Part shown: positions 44,755 to 52,247 of the stretch, piece by piece | Layout of the letters: the number at the start of each line of letters is the position of its first letter | How positions within the stretch are numbered: the first letter of the stretch is position 1 | Origin: Oscillospiraceae bacterium | GTDB taxonomy: Bacteria > Bacillota > Clostridia > Oscillospirales > Ruminococcaceae | Length of the DNA: 52,247 nucleotides | NCBI GenBank assembly: GCA_017466865.1 | Contig: JAFTTI010000014.1 | Span: 204,866 to 257,112 of the forward strand | Direction: 5' to 3' | Notes under the pieces: model-generated | The model's database searches: none | What the model saw: only the letters and a program-made list of their open reading frames with translations | Told to the model about the DNA's origin: nothing | Program-made: the position numbers and the translations under genes

Positions 44755-45615
44755 ATGAGCAGAATTCAGAACAATATCCAGGCGAAAGTCCTTATGGACG
44801 CTTTGCCCCACATTCAGCATTACAGCGATAAGATTGTCGTTGTAAAATATGGCGGAAACGCTATGACAAACGAAGAACTCAAACACGATGTAATGAGCGA
44901 TATAGTCCTTCTTACACTCGTAGGTATAAAAGTAGTTCTTGTTCACGGCGGAGGGCCTGAAATAAACGATATGCTTAACAGAGTAGGCATAGAAAGCAAA
45001 TTCATAGGTGGCCTTCGTTATACAGATGCTGAAACTGTTGAAATCGTAAAGATGGTTTTATCAGGAAAGGTAAATAAAGAACTTGTAGCACTTTTAGCAC
45101 AGAACAAGGGCAACGCATTAGGTCTTTGCGGAATAGACGGCCAGATGCTTATGGCAGAAAAGATGGAAGGCGATGTTGATTTAGGTTTTGTCGGCGACAT
45201 AGTAAAGGTAAATAAAAAACCTATAATTGACGCGCTTGACGACGGATACATCCCTGTAATAGCCACTGTTGCTTGTGACGAAAAGGGAAGTACATACAAT
45301 GTAAATGCGGATACAGCCGCAGCGAGAATAGCAGCAGAACTCGGTGCTGAAAATCTCGTTCTTATGACCGATATAGCAGGTCTTTTAAGGGATAAGGATA
45401 ATCCCGAAACACTGATACCAAGCGTTAATGTAAGCGAAGTATCATTCCTTAAACGACAGGGAATAATATCAGGCGGAATGATTCCTAAAATCGACTGCTG
45501 CGTTGAAGCGGTAAGAAGAGGAGTCAAGAAAACCTGTATTATAGATGGCAGAGTGCCTCATTCAATTCTTATTGAATTGCTTTCAAACGAAGGTATAGGA
45601 ACTCAGTTTGTTTAA
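44755..45615 (+). CDS. argB: Acetylglutamate kinase
   Basis: A 286-residue amino-acid kinase phosphorylating N-acetylglutamate. Landmarks: VVKYGGNAM, VLVHGGGPEIN, GLRYTDAET, NVNADTAAARIAAELGAENLVLMTDIAG and GGMIPKIDCCVEAVRRGV. The N-terminal helix (MSRIQNNIQAKVLMDALPHI) before the kinase core is the feature of arginine-inhibited hexameric NAGKs, so feedback control by arginine is likely. RBS CAGGAG. Confidence 0.97.
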   Translation: MSRIQNNIQAKVLMDALPHIQHYSDKIVVVKYGGNAMTNEELKHDVMSDIVLLTLVGIKVVLVHGGGPEINDMLNRVGIESKFIGGLRYTDAETVEIVKMVLSGKVNKELVALLAQNKGNALGLCGIDGQMLMAEKMEGDVDLGFVGDIVKVNKKPIIDALDDGYIPVIATVACDEKGSTYNVNADTAAARIAAELGAENLVLMTDIAGLLRDKDNPETLIPSVNVSEVSFLKRQGIISGGMIPKIDCCVEAVRRGVKKTCIIDGRVPHSILIELLSNEGIGTQFV

Positions 45616-45670
45616 TATTTATTTTTATTCATTTATTTAGTTTCAAATTTCTGAAAGGAAGTATTATTTT

Positions 45671-46219
45671 ATGGCAAAATGGGCAATTGTTTACGATTCA
45701 AAGTACGGTACAACAGAAAAGTATGCAAGATGGATTCAGGCAAAACTCGGCGGCGCTGACATGTATAAAGTGAAGGGTCTTCAGCCTGAACATATCATCG
45801 GATACGAACTCCTCCTCTTTGTCGGGGGTATTTACAATGATAAAATGCCTATCTGTGACTTTATCAAGAAGAACATAGGTCACCTTATGTTCAAAAAGGT
45901 TGCTATCGTTGGAAACGGTTGGTATGAAGACAAGGAACTTAACCGTGAATGGATTATGGACAAGAATTTTTCGACAGAAATGCATAGCAGATTCCCTCTT
46001 TTCCTTGTAAGAGGCGAAATCAACAACGATAAGATTTCTATTCCTGAAAAGATGCAGCTTATGAGCATAAAGGCACAGATAAAGCGCAGACAGGACAGAA
46101 CAAACGATGATATCGTTGCTATGAGTATGATTGACGGTATGAATTCATATACTTCAGAAGAAAACCTTAAGGACCTTTATGAATTCATCGATTCAGGAAA
46201 GTGGATTATCAAGAGATAG
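45671..46219 (+). CDS. Flavodoxin-domain protein
   Basis: A 182-residue protein starting WAIVYDSKYGTTEKYARWI, a flavodoxin FMN-phosphate loop, then LLLFVGGIYNDKMPICDFI and KKVAIVGNGWYEDKEL. It resembles the HemG-like flavodoxin group rather than classic short flavodoxins; the C-terminal 60 residues are helical and basic. The electron partner is unknown. RBS GAAAGGAAG. It follows argB by 55 bases. Confidence 0.82.
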   Translation: MAKWAIVYDSKYGTTEKYARWIQAKLGGADMYKVKGLQPEHIIGYELLLFVGGIYNDKMPICDFIKKNIGHLMFKKVAIVGNGWYEDKELNREWIMDKNFSTEMHSRFPLFLVRGEINNDKISIPEKMQLMSIKAQIKRRQDRTNDDIVAMSMIDGMNSYTSEENLKDLYEFIDSGKWIIKR

Positions 46220-46263
46220 TTTATTGGTTTCAGGGGAATGAATTTATTTAAGGGGAAAGAGAT

Positions 46264-47721
46264 ATGGATTTTATTGATTTGAATGCACCAAAGAAAAAAG
46301 ATGAATCTTTAGGCGTTGGTATAGGAGATGAAAAAATCTCATCAGCGGATGATTTTTATTCAGGGGATGATTTTTACTCGGGAGAAATAAGTTTTAAAAA
46401 TCCAACTTCCTCATCTTCCGGTAGTATATCAGAATATCAGAAACCAACATCTGATACATACGAAACTACTTACAGTACATCATCAACACTCGCTGGCAGA
46501 CCTGCGGCAACACAGAATACATACAGCGGTTTTTCTGCACCACAGCAGAATACCTATGATGCAGGTATGTCCTCAGCACCTACATATCAGTCGACATACA
46601 ACACAGATACTACATCATCTTCTTATCAGAATACATACAGCAATACAAATGCTGTCGGAACATTCAGCAGTAATGCACAGAACAGCGTTCCTAATACAGG
46701 CGCTATGAATGCTGCTTTTTATCGTGATTCTGCTTCTACCGAACTTCGCATTCTCGGTGAACTCGAAAAGATTACAAAGGCAATAGAAGCTGCAGAGTGG
46801 ATTCTGATTATAGGTGGGGTTCTTCTTGCAATAGTATCATTTGCAAGCACTCTTTCAGGACTTGCAGGGGCATTTGTTGCAATTTTCAATTTTATTGACA
46901 TCTGCATCTGTATGGGCCTTGCTTTCGGAATAAGTAAGAAAAACAAAGTGTGTGCAATCCTCGCAATAATTTACGGAGGACTCGGCGTTCTTACTTCTTT
47001 ACTTTCGTTCAGAAGACTTTTTGCCAAAGTTGCTATCCTTGGTGCATATATTGCAGCATATCAGAAGATAAACAGATTTTATCAGCTCAAATCACAGTAT
47101 GAGTTTGATCCTGATGAAAGAATCTCATCTTATTTCAGAAAAGAACCCGCATCTTTCAAGATAAGACATCTTGTTATGATAATAGCACTTATATTAGGTC
47201 TTATCGGCGGAATTTACGGAATATCATCAGTTGTTTCCGAAGTAGGAGGAGTAGTAAACTCTTTTGTAGAAACAGCAGATATGAATAACTGGGAGAGAGT
47301 AAATGTCGGTGAAGGCGAAGGCGTTTCTGTCCTTATGCCGACAGAACCAAAGAAGACAGTTTCGAGCGGTTATACAACATATTCATCTGACGGTCTTACA
47401 AGATTTGTAATCGCTCGTCACGCTGATGGTATAGTAAAAGGTTATACACAAAAACAGAAAGAAGCAATCGCACAAAAACTTCTTGATGAAACCATATATA
47501 CAGAAATTCATTCCGAAACAGGAGAAGATTCGAACGGATATTATGCATACAGAGTTTTCAAAGTCGAAGAAAATGGCGATAGCGCAATTATGTGTATAAA
47601 AGTTATGATTTTAGATGAAGATGTTGTCCTCATAAACTATTCTCTTGCCGGCGATGACTATTCAGGCAGCGTAAAAGAAGAGGCAGAAGAATTCTTCTCT
47701 AAGGTTTACAGAACATATTAA
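46264..47721 (+). CDS. Tyr/Ser/Thr/Asn-rich membrane protein, function unknown
   Basis: A 485-residue protein of no recognised family. Residues 1-150 are low-complexity, with a tandem DDFYSG repeat (about 30-40) and repeated QNTY/STY motifs (about 84-130). After a short helix come three or four hydrophobic segments (about 175-265), a charged loop, one more membrane helix (about 302-325), and an extracytoplasmic domain of about 150 residues (ERVNVGEGEGVSVLMPTEPKKTVSSGYTTY). The N-terminus should be cytoplasmic. The weak RBS is AAGGGGAAAGA. Placed between the flavodoxin gene and argD. Confidence 0.8.
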   Translation: MDFIDLNAPKKKDESLGVGIGDEKISSADDFYSGDDFYSGEISFKNPTSSSSGSISEYQKPTSDTYETTYSTSSTLAGRPAATQNTYSGFSAPQQNTYDAGMSSAPTYQSTYNTDTTSSSYQNTYSNTNAVGTFSSNAQNSVPNTGAMNAAFYRDSASTELRILGELEKITKAIEAAEWILIIGGVLLAIVSFASTLSGLAGAFVAIFNFIDICICMGLAFGISKKNKVCAILAIIYGGLGVLTSLLSFRRLFAKVAILGAYIAAYQKINRFYQLKSQYEFDPDERISSYFRKEPASFKIRHLVMIIALILGLIGGIYGISSVVSEVGGVVNSFVETADMNNWERVNVGEGEGVSVLMPTEPKKTVSSGYTTYSSDGLTRFVIARHADGIVKGYTQKQKEAIAQKLLDETIYTEIHSETGEDSNGYYAYRVFKVEENGDSAIMCIKVMILDEDVVLINYSLAGDDYSGSVKEEAEEFFSKVYRTY

Positions 47722-47735
47722 AAGGAAAGATAAAA

Positions 47736-48899
47736 ATGACCACAAAGGAAAAATTTGAAAAATATATAATGGGGACATACACCCGTCAGGATGTATGTCT
47801 TGACAGAGGGATAAAAGAAAAAATCTATGACGAAGCAGGAAAACAGTATATCGATTTCGGAAGCGGAATAGGAACAAACTCCCTCGGTATATGCGATGAC
47901 AGATGGGTTTCTTATGTATGCAATCAGGCACATAAAATTCAGCATACATCAAACCTTTATTATAATGCACCTCAGGCGGATGTTGCCGAAAACCTCTGCG
48001 AAAGAACAGGATACAGCAAGGTATTTTTCGGAAACAGCGGTGCTGAAGCAAATGAATGTGCTATCAAACTCGCAAGAAAATACTCATTCGATAAATACGG
48101 CAAGGGAAGACACAACATAATCACTCTTGTAAACTCATTCCACGGAAGAACTTTAACTACTCTTTCAGCAACGGGACAGGATGTTTTCCATAACTACTTT
48201 TTCCCGTTTACAGAAGGTTTCATCTATGTTGAGGCCAATAACATTGATGACCTCAAGGCTAAACTCGATGATACAGTCTGCGCCGTTATGTTTGAGTATA
48301 TTCAGGGCGAGGGCGGAGTTTTGCCTTTAGAAAGAGAATTTGTAGACGCTATTTATTCTCTCTGCGAAGAAAAGGATGTTCTTACAATCGCCGATGAAGT
48401 TCAGACGGGCGTCGGAAGAACGGGTAAATTTTTAGCAGGTGAAAATTTCGGAAAGAGAGCAAATATAACAACTCTCGCAAAGGGTATCGCAGGGGGACTC
48501 CCTATGGGAGTATGCCTTGCAGACGAAAAATGTTGTGATGTTCTTTCTGCATCAACTCACGGTTCAACTTTTGGCGGAAACCCCGTTTCATCAGCAGGTG
48601 CTATGGCGGTTCTCGAAAAAGTGAATAACGATTTTATGGAAGAAGTAATCCGCAAGGGCGTTTATCTTAAAGGAAAACTTCTTGAAATCGAAGAAATCGA
48701 AAGAGTTGACGGAATGGGCCTTATGCTCGGCGCAAAACTCAAGACAAAAAAAGCAGGGGATGTAGTTAAAAAAGCAGTTGAAAACGGCGTTATCGTTTTA
48801 ACGGCAAAGGAAAAACTCAGATTTTTACCCCCTCTTACAATATCATTCGCTGAAATAGATAAAGGAATTGAAATTCTGAAAGGATTGCTTACTGAATGA
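47736..48899 (+). CDS. argD: Acetylornithine aminotransferase
   Basis: A 387-residue fold-type I PLP enzyme making N-acetylornithine. Landmarks: YIDFGSGIGTNSLG, GNSGAEANECAIKLAR, SFHGRTLTTLSATGQ, IADEVQTGVGRTGK and the PLP lysine in TTLAKGIAGGLPMG. RBS AAAAGGAAAG. The stop overlaps the start of the following hydrolase gene by four bases. Confidence 0.97.
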   Translation: MTTKEKFEKYIMGTYTRQDVCLDRGIKEKIYDEAGKQYIDFGSGIGTNSLGICDDRWVSYVCNQAHKIQHTSNLYYNAPQADVAENLCERTGYSKVFFGNSGAEANECAIKLARKYSFDKYGKGRHNIITLVNSFHGRTLTTLSATGQDVFHNYFFPFTEGFIYVEANNIDDLKAKLDDTVCAVMFEYIQGEGGVLPLEREFVDAIYSLCEEKDVLTIADEVQTGVGRTGKFLAGENFGKRANITTLAKGIAGGLPMGVCLADEKCCDVLSASTHGSTFGGNPVSSAGAMAVLEKVNNDFMEEVIRKGVYLKGKLLEIEEIERVDGMGLMLGAKLKTKKAGDVVKKAVENGVIVLTAKEKLRFLPPLTISFAEIDKGIEILKGLLTE

Positions 48900-49786
48900 T
48901 TTATTATGAAGAATACGGCAACCCCGAAAATCCTACGATAATTTTTTTACACGGAATGAATTTTACAGATACATTCCGCAAATCATACTGCCTTGCAGAA
49001 AAATATCACCTTGTTATTCCCCATCTTTATGGTTATGGAAAAGAAGTTGATAAAACCTTCAACACCAAAGAGGTTAACGAGGCGATAATCGAACTCGCAA
49101 AACAGTATAACGGAGAATGTGTTTTAATAGGATTTTCTCTCGGTGCACAGATTGCGCTTTATCTTGTAACTCATTATCCTTATCTTTTCAAGGGCGGGAT
49201 TTTTATCAGTGCATGGGTTGATAAGAATGAGAAGAATGTAAAAAAGATAATGAAGCCCAATCTTATGTCTATGAAAATTCTTCGCAATAAAAGAATAGCA
49301 AGATTTCAGGGAAAAATTTTAGGTCTTAAGGGCGAACAGCTTGAAGACTTTATCGAAGCAGTTTCTTCAGTTACAGAAGAAACTGTTATGGCAACTGTTG
49401 ATAACGGCATCAACATAAACGATTTTTACGAAAAGTTTATGGGACTTTCGCTTTATACAATGGCATTCTGTGGAATAAGAGAACATTCAGAAGTCAAAAA
49501 TTCTCTTTATCGAATTGCCGAACTTAACGGAAAATGCGATACAGATTTATGGGATAAGGCAAAGCACAATATCCCTATGCTTTACAGCAACAGACTCAAT
49601 AAAACAATTGAAGAATATATGGAAAAAATTTTCCCCGATGCTGAAATTATCTATTCAGATAATATCAATACAGATATTATTGATAACGATAACGAAAATA
49701 TTGATAATGATAATGGTATTATAACTGACACATCAGAACAAGAACAAAGGAGTAATGACGATGAAACACTTATTGAAAATGCTTGA
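48896..49786 (+). CDS. Alpha/beta hydrolase with Asn/Asp/Ile-rich tail
   Basis: A 296-residue hydrolase. HGMNFTDTFRKS opens the core; the nucleophile is Ser81 in IGFSLGAQ; the acid is probably in GIREHSEVKNS and the histidine in KAKHNIPMLYSNRLN. The core ends near residue 250. The last 45 residues (DNINTDIIDNDNENIDND...) are low-complexity and come from AT-rich, repetitive DNA that also carries the argF ribosome site and start. The tail may be intergenic DNA read after loss of an earlier stop. Substrate unknown. Overlaps argD by four bases and argF by 26. Confidence 0.85.
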   Translation: MIYYEEYGNPENPTIIFLHGMNFTDTFRKSYCLAEKYHLVIPHLYGYGKEVDKTFNTKEVNEAIIELAKQYNGECVLIGFSLGAQIALYLVTHYPYLFKGGIFISAWVDKNEKNVKKIMKPNLMSMKILRNKRIARFQGKILGLKGEQLEDFIEAVSSVTEETVMATVDNGININDFYEKFMGLSLYTMAFCGIREHSEVKNSLYRIAELNGKCDTDLWDKAKHNIPMLYSNRLNKTIEEYMEKIFPDAEIIYSDNINTDIIDNDNENIDNDNGIITDTSEQEQRSNDDETLIENA

Positions 49787-50678
49787 CCTCTCAACAGAGG
49801 AAATCCTTGATATCTTAAATCTTGCAGACCAGCTCAAATACGAACTCAAACACGGCATCCCTCATCCTCATCTTAAAGGAAAAACTCTCGGAATGATTTT
49901 TCAGAAAGCCTCAACAAGAACAAGAGTTTCTTTTGAAACGGGTATGTATCAGCTTGGCGGATACGCACTCTTCCTTTCTTCAAACGACCTTCAGATAGGC
50001 AGAGGTGAACCCGTTCAGGATACAGCAAGAGTTCTTTCCCGTTACCTCGATGGTATTATGATAAGAACATTTGAGCAGAAAGAAGTTGAAGACCTCGCCC
50101 AGTATGGCTCTATTCCTATAATCAACGGTCTTACAGATTTCTGTCATCCCTGCCAGATTCTCGCCGACCTTATGACAATCCGTGAATTCAAGGGAAGACT
50201 TGAAGGACTCAAAATGTGTTACATAGGCGACGGAAACAATATGGCAAACTCTCTTATCGTAGGATGTCTTAAAATGGGTATGAGCGTTTCAGTTGCTACT
50301 CCCGAAAACTATAAGCCCGACCCCGAAGTTATGGCTTTTGCAGAAAAGTTTGATTGCTTCAAGCATACAACAGATGTTCTCGAAGCCGCTAAGGATGCAG
50401 ACGTTCTCTTTACAGATGTATGGGCATCAATGGGACAGGAAGGCGAAAAGGCAGAAAGAGAAAAGGCATTCAAGGGTTATCAGATAAACGATGAAGTTAT
50501 GGCTGTTGCAAAGCCCGATGCTATGGTGCAGCACTGTCTCCCTGCTCATCGTGAAGAAGAAATAACAGAAAAGGTTTTCGAAGCACACGCAGAGGAAATC
50601 TTTGAAGAAGCAGAAAACAGACTCCACGCACAGAAGGCTGTTATGGTTAAACTCATGGGCAGTTGCCTTGAAGATTGA
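49761..50678 (+). CDS. argF: Ornithine carbamoyltransferase
   Basis: A 305-residue enzyme making citrulline from ornithine and carbamoyl phosphate. The carbamoyl phosphate site STRTR (in QKASTRTRVSFE), the DFCHPCQ motif, and the ornithine-site HCLPAHR are present. The ATG at 49761 is eight bases after AAAGGAG; an ATG six bases earlier is too close to it. It is the last gene of the arginine cluster and ends at a strong terminator. Confidence 0.97.
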   Translation: MKHLLKMLDLSTEEILDILNLADQLKYELKHGIPHPHLKGKTLGMIFQKASTRTRVSFETGMYQLGGYALFLSSNDLQIGRGEPVQDTARVLSRYLDGIMIRTFEQKEVEDLAQYGSIPIINGLTDFCHPCQILADLMTIREFKGRLEGLKMCYIGDGNNMANSLIVGCLKMGMSVSVATPENYKPDPEVMAFAEKFDCFKHTTDVLEAAKDADVLFTDVWASMGQEGEKAEREKAFKGYQINDEVMAVAKPDAMVQHCLPAHREEEITEKVFEAHAEEIFEEAENRLHAQKAVMVKLMGSCLED

Positions 50679-50685
50679 TTTAAAT

Positions 50686-50727
50686 AATAAAACATCCACC
50701 TGTTTTTCAGGTGGATGTTTTATTGAG
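50686..50727. terminator. Bidirectional terminator between argF and XRE gene
   Basis: A long perfect stem, AATAAAACATCCACCTG pairing with CAGGTGGATGTTTTATT around five T, lies between convergent genes. The last codons of the XRE gene sit in its right arm. Confidence 0.93.
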
Positions 50728-51000
50728 TTCTTTTATATCGTTCACAACATTCTGAATATGCAGTATCTGTTCGGATGAAAGCCCCGAAACGTCAAGGGTT
50801 TTGATTTCGGATAAGCCCAAAAGATAATCAGAACTCACAGAAAAAGTTTCGCATATTTTGATAAGCATATCAATAGAAGGCTGAATGTTTCCGTTCTCCC
50901 AGTTGCTTATGCATTGTTTTGTAACACTTAACTTGTTTCCGAATTCAACCTGATTTATTCCTAAGGATTTTCTTAATTCTTTAATTCTTTCACAGAACAT
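50707..51000 (-). CDS. XRE-family transcriptional repressor
   Basis: A 97-residue protein with an N-terminal Cro/CI-type HTH: IKELRKSLGINQVEFGNKLSVTKQCISNWENGNIQPSIDMLIKICETFSVSSDYLLGL (about 5-63), then a short helical tail. The RBS is AAAGGAG. It is divergent from two small membrane-protein genes, and a perfect 17-base palindrome lies between them beside its start. It is therefore likely to repress itself and perhaps the pair. Confidence 0.92.
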   Translation of the reverse strand: MFCERIKELRKSLGINQVEFGNKLSVTKQCISNWENGNIQPSIDMLIKICETFSVSSDYLLGLSEIKTLDVSGLSSEQILHIQNVVNDIKELNKTST

Positions 51001-51022
51001 ACAACCGCTCCTTTGTCACACA

Positions 51023-51039
51023 TTACAATACTATTGTAA
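51023..51039. promoter_or_regulatory. Perfect palindrome, probable XRE operator
   Basis: TTACAATA and TATTGTAA are perfect inverted repeats around a single C. It lies 23 bases from the XRE start and nine bases before the -35 of the divergent promoter, well placed to control both. Confidence 0.7.
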
Positions 51040-51047
51040 ATTAACTA

Positions 51048-51076
51048 TTGACAAATATAAAATACTTTAGTATACT
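51048..51076 (+). promoter_or_regulatory. Promoter of the tandem small membrane-protein genes
   Basis: TTGACA and TATACT are separated by 17 bases. Read backwards, the same -35 gives TTGTCA for a possible XRE promoter, so the two transcripts may share this element. Confidence 0.83.
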
Positions 51077-51118
51077 GATATTGGACAAAAACCAAACTTT
51101 ATTAACGGAGGAAATGAT

Positions 51119-51550
51119 ATGGAATTTATGAGAATAGTGATTTTTATAGTAGTTTGCATAGTATGGGGAATTGTTACAAAAAGCATAAACGAAAACAAAG
51201 GCTATGACGGTGGCTTCTGGTGGGGATTTTTCCTTGGTGTCATCGGTCTGATAGTTGTTCTTCGTAAACCGGAAAGCAGACCGATAAGTGTTTCGAACAG
51301 CGAAAGAGAAAAAGATGTTCTCAGCAGAGGCGGTTGGAAATGTGTAAAATGTGGTGGACTTAATTCGTCTTATATTGAAACCTGCGTGTGCGGATGTACT
51401 CTTGCTGAAAACAACAGAATAGAAAAAGAACAGAGAGAAGAAAAAGAAAGAGCAAAAGAAGAACTTATGAAACAGAAAAAACGTTTCGATGACGGTGAAA
51501 TCACAGAAGAAGAGTATAATGATATAAAGAAAAAGTTGTTGAATTTATAA
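51119..51550 (+). CDS. Membrane protein with zinc ribbon and SHOCT domain, paralogue 1
   Basis: A 143-residue protein. An N-terminal membrane helix (about 3-20) is followed by NKGYDGGFWWGFFLGVIG and a second hydrophobic run (to about 48). A four-cysteine ribbon follows (WKCVKCGGLNSSYIETCVCGC, about 77-98). It ends in a charged helix and a SHOCT-type segment (KKRFDDGEITEEEYNDIKKKLL). RBS GGAGG. It shares the GYDGGFWWGFFLGVIG and RGGW-C-NSSY-CVCG blocks with the next gene, showing a tandem duplication. Function unknown. Confidence 0.82.
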   Translation: MEFMRIVIFIVVCIVWGIVTKSINENKGYDGGFWWGFFLGVIGLIVVLRKPESRPISVSNSEREKDVLSRGGWKCVKCGGLNSSYIETCVCGCTLAENNRIEKEQREEKERAKEELMKQKKRFDDGEITEEEYNDIKKKLLNL

Positions 51551-51573
51551 TTTGAAATCGGGAGGAATTGAAA

Positions 51574-51867
51574 ATGGGATATGCTATCAGCGCTGTCGCT
51601 GTGGGACTTATTTGTGGAAAAGTAACACAGTCGATATATAATAAAAAAGGTTATGACGGTGGATTTTGGTGGGGATTTTTCCTTGGGGTTATCGGAATAA
51701 TAATTGCTATCAATAAGCCTGATTATGATGACATTGCTGTTACACAGAAAAACGATCCTGAAAAAGAACGTGATATGCTAAGCAGAGGCGGATGGAGATG
51801 TAAATCCTGCGGCAAGGTGAATTCTTCATATATGTCGAGTTGCGTTTGTGGACGTTCACGCGATTGA
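51574..51867 (+). CDS. Membrane protein with zinc ribbon, paralogue 2
   Basis: A 97-residue protein: N-terminal hydrophobic segment, then KKGYDGGFWWGFFLGVIGII, a polar linker, and a C-terminal ribbon (RCKSCGKVNSSYMSSCVCGRS). It is a shorter copy of the gene before it and lacks the SHOCT tail. The ATG at 51574 lies eight bases after GGGAGG; the TTG at 51568 is too close. Followed by a terminator. Confidence 0.8.
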   Translation: MGYAISAVAVGLICGKVTQSIYNKKGYDGGFWWGFFLGVIGIIIAINKPDYDDIAVTQKNDPEKERDMLSRGGWRCKSCGKVNSSYMSSCVCGRSRD

Positions 51868-51878
51868 TACGCAGATTG

Positions 51879-51909
51879 AACAGACAGGTTTAGTCCTGTC
51901 TGTTTCTTT
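51879..51909 (+). terminator. Terminator after tandem paralogues
   Basis: AACAGACAGG and CCTGTCTGTT form the stem around TTTAGT, followed by TCTTTA. It is of moderate strength. Confidence 0.8.
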
Positions 51910-52048
51910 ATATATAAATAGTATATATGCGCCATAAAATACCAGTTAAGACATTAAATTCCCTTATTTTACAAATTCGTATGCAGGTTGCACAAAAACC
52001 TTGCGATTAAATTTCGAAAAATATGGCAAAAAAACTTTCAAAAAACTA

Positions 52049-52077
52049 TTGACATTCTATTTTCTTCTTGGTATAAT
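52049..52077 (+). promoter_or_regulatory. Strong sigma-A promoter of probable rRNA operon
   Basis: TTGACA and TATAAT are perfect with a 17-base spacer, and A/T-rich runs upstream (about 52020-52048) resemble an UP element. It drives the structured leader that runs off the window. Confidence 0.88.
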
Positions 52078-52084
52078 ATAAAAG

Positions 52085-52247
52085 CACTCTGACGAACAGA
52101 GTACACAAAGCACCTTGAAAATTGAACAATCGACAAGACAAACCCTAAAATTCCTTAAACGGAAAAAGGTCAGATGAAAAGACTAAAAAACATAACAAGA
52201 TTAGCCAAGTGAGAACTTGGGACAGGATCAACGCTGAGAAATCAGCT
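52085..52247 (+). ncRNA. Probable rRNA operon leader (boxB/boxA-like, continues past window)
   Basis: No gene is readable here. A small hairpin (ACTCTG-ACGAA-CAGAG T, 52086-52102) is followed at once by GCACCTTGAAAATTGAAC (52110-52127), the boxA-like sequence found at clostridial rRNA leaders and spacers, so a boxB-boxA antitermination module is likely. Near the end are two hairpins with GNRA tetraloops: CCAAGT-GAGA-ACTTGG (52205-52220) and GCTGA-GAAA-TCAGC (52233-52246). Between them CAGGATCAA is the complement of TTGATCCTG near the 5' end of 16S rRNA. The 16S gene itself is not reached. Confidence 0.65.

Noticed and set aside
45018-45527. Open frame on the minus strand within argB
   Set aside because: Antisense shadow of the kinase, with no ribosome site or recognisable domain.
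1-52247. CRISPR arrays, tRNA genes, insertion sequences, prophage or integrase genes
   Set aside because: I looked for regular repeats, cloverleaf-like GTTCGA segments and transposase/integrase motifs and recognised none; gaps are short and filled by promoters and terminators. A tRNA scan would settle the tRNA point.

Overview
The window looks like a chromosomal piece of a low-GC, Gram-positive, anaerobic clostridium, most likely of the Ruminococcaceae/Oscillospiraceae type. The evidence is AT-rich intergenic DNA, strong GGAGG ribosome sites, consensus sigma-A promoters with 17-base spacers, ATG/GTG/TTG starts, a SpoIIID regulator, DegV, YfhO, HAAS/PadR and PspC proteins, and a type 2 ArgC. 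Species is not determinable by eye. I see no phage genes, transposases, CRISPR arrays or tRNA genes. The right end stops inside what looks like the leader of an rRNA operon, a common place for an assembly contig to break.

Layout. 1-3.6 kb: the end of an ABC-F ATPase gene, then a PadR-led envelope cassette (PadR, HAAS membrane protein, a 30-residue membrane peptide, DUF4097-type protein, PspC). 3.6-6.3 kb: a small minus-strand membrane protein, a pyridoxal-kinase-like gene, trmL and a DegV protein. 6.4-10.1 kb: glycolytic genes pgk-tpiA-gpmI. 10.2-15.6 kb, minus: a YfhO-family membrane protein and a Ca2+-type P-ATPase. 15.7-20.8 kb: ilvE, an alpha/beta hydrolase, a minus-strand ABC exporter pair and an orphan ABC ATPase. 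21-25.9 kb: an ECF-like sigma factor with a membrane-anchored beta-propeller partner, an HtrA protease and a second DegV protein. 25.9-32 kb, minus: spoIIID, then a six-gene operon (membrane protein, 2-hydroxyacid dehydrogenase, proB, proA, Lys/Glu-rich membrane protein, tyrA).

32-34.6 kb: copA, with a second heavy-metal domain at its C-terminus that has its own internal ribosome site and could also be made as a free CopZ-like chaperone. 34.7-38.6 kb: a membrane sensor-like protein with deoC, deoB, cdd and a flavin reductase. 38.6-50.7 kb: a nearly complete arginine regulon (argG, argH, GNAT, argC, argJ, PH-domain protein, argB, flavodoxin, Tyr/Ser/Thr-rich membrane protein, argD, alpha/beta hydrolase, argF) behind an array of ArgR-like inverted repeats. 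With the recycling ArgJ, these enzymes cover glutamate to arginine apart from carbamoyl phosphate supply. 50.7-51.9 kb: an XRE repressor divergent from two tandem paralogous small membrane/zinc-ribbon proteins, with a perfect palindrome between them. 52.0 kb to the end: a consensus promoter, boxB/boxA-like antitermination signals and two GNRA-tetraloop hairpins of a probable rRNA leader.

Most of the window is housekeeping metabolism. The points most worth checking are the internal copZ start in copA, the palindromic copA operator, the apparently leaderless trmL transcript, the 30-residue peptide in the PadR cassette, the A8 run at the start of the sensor-like gene, the arginine operator array, and the XRE/tandem-paralogue module beside the rRNA leader.
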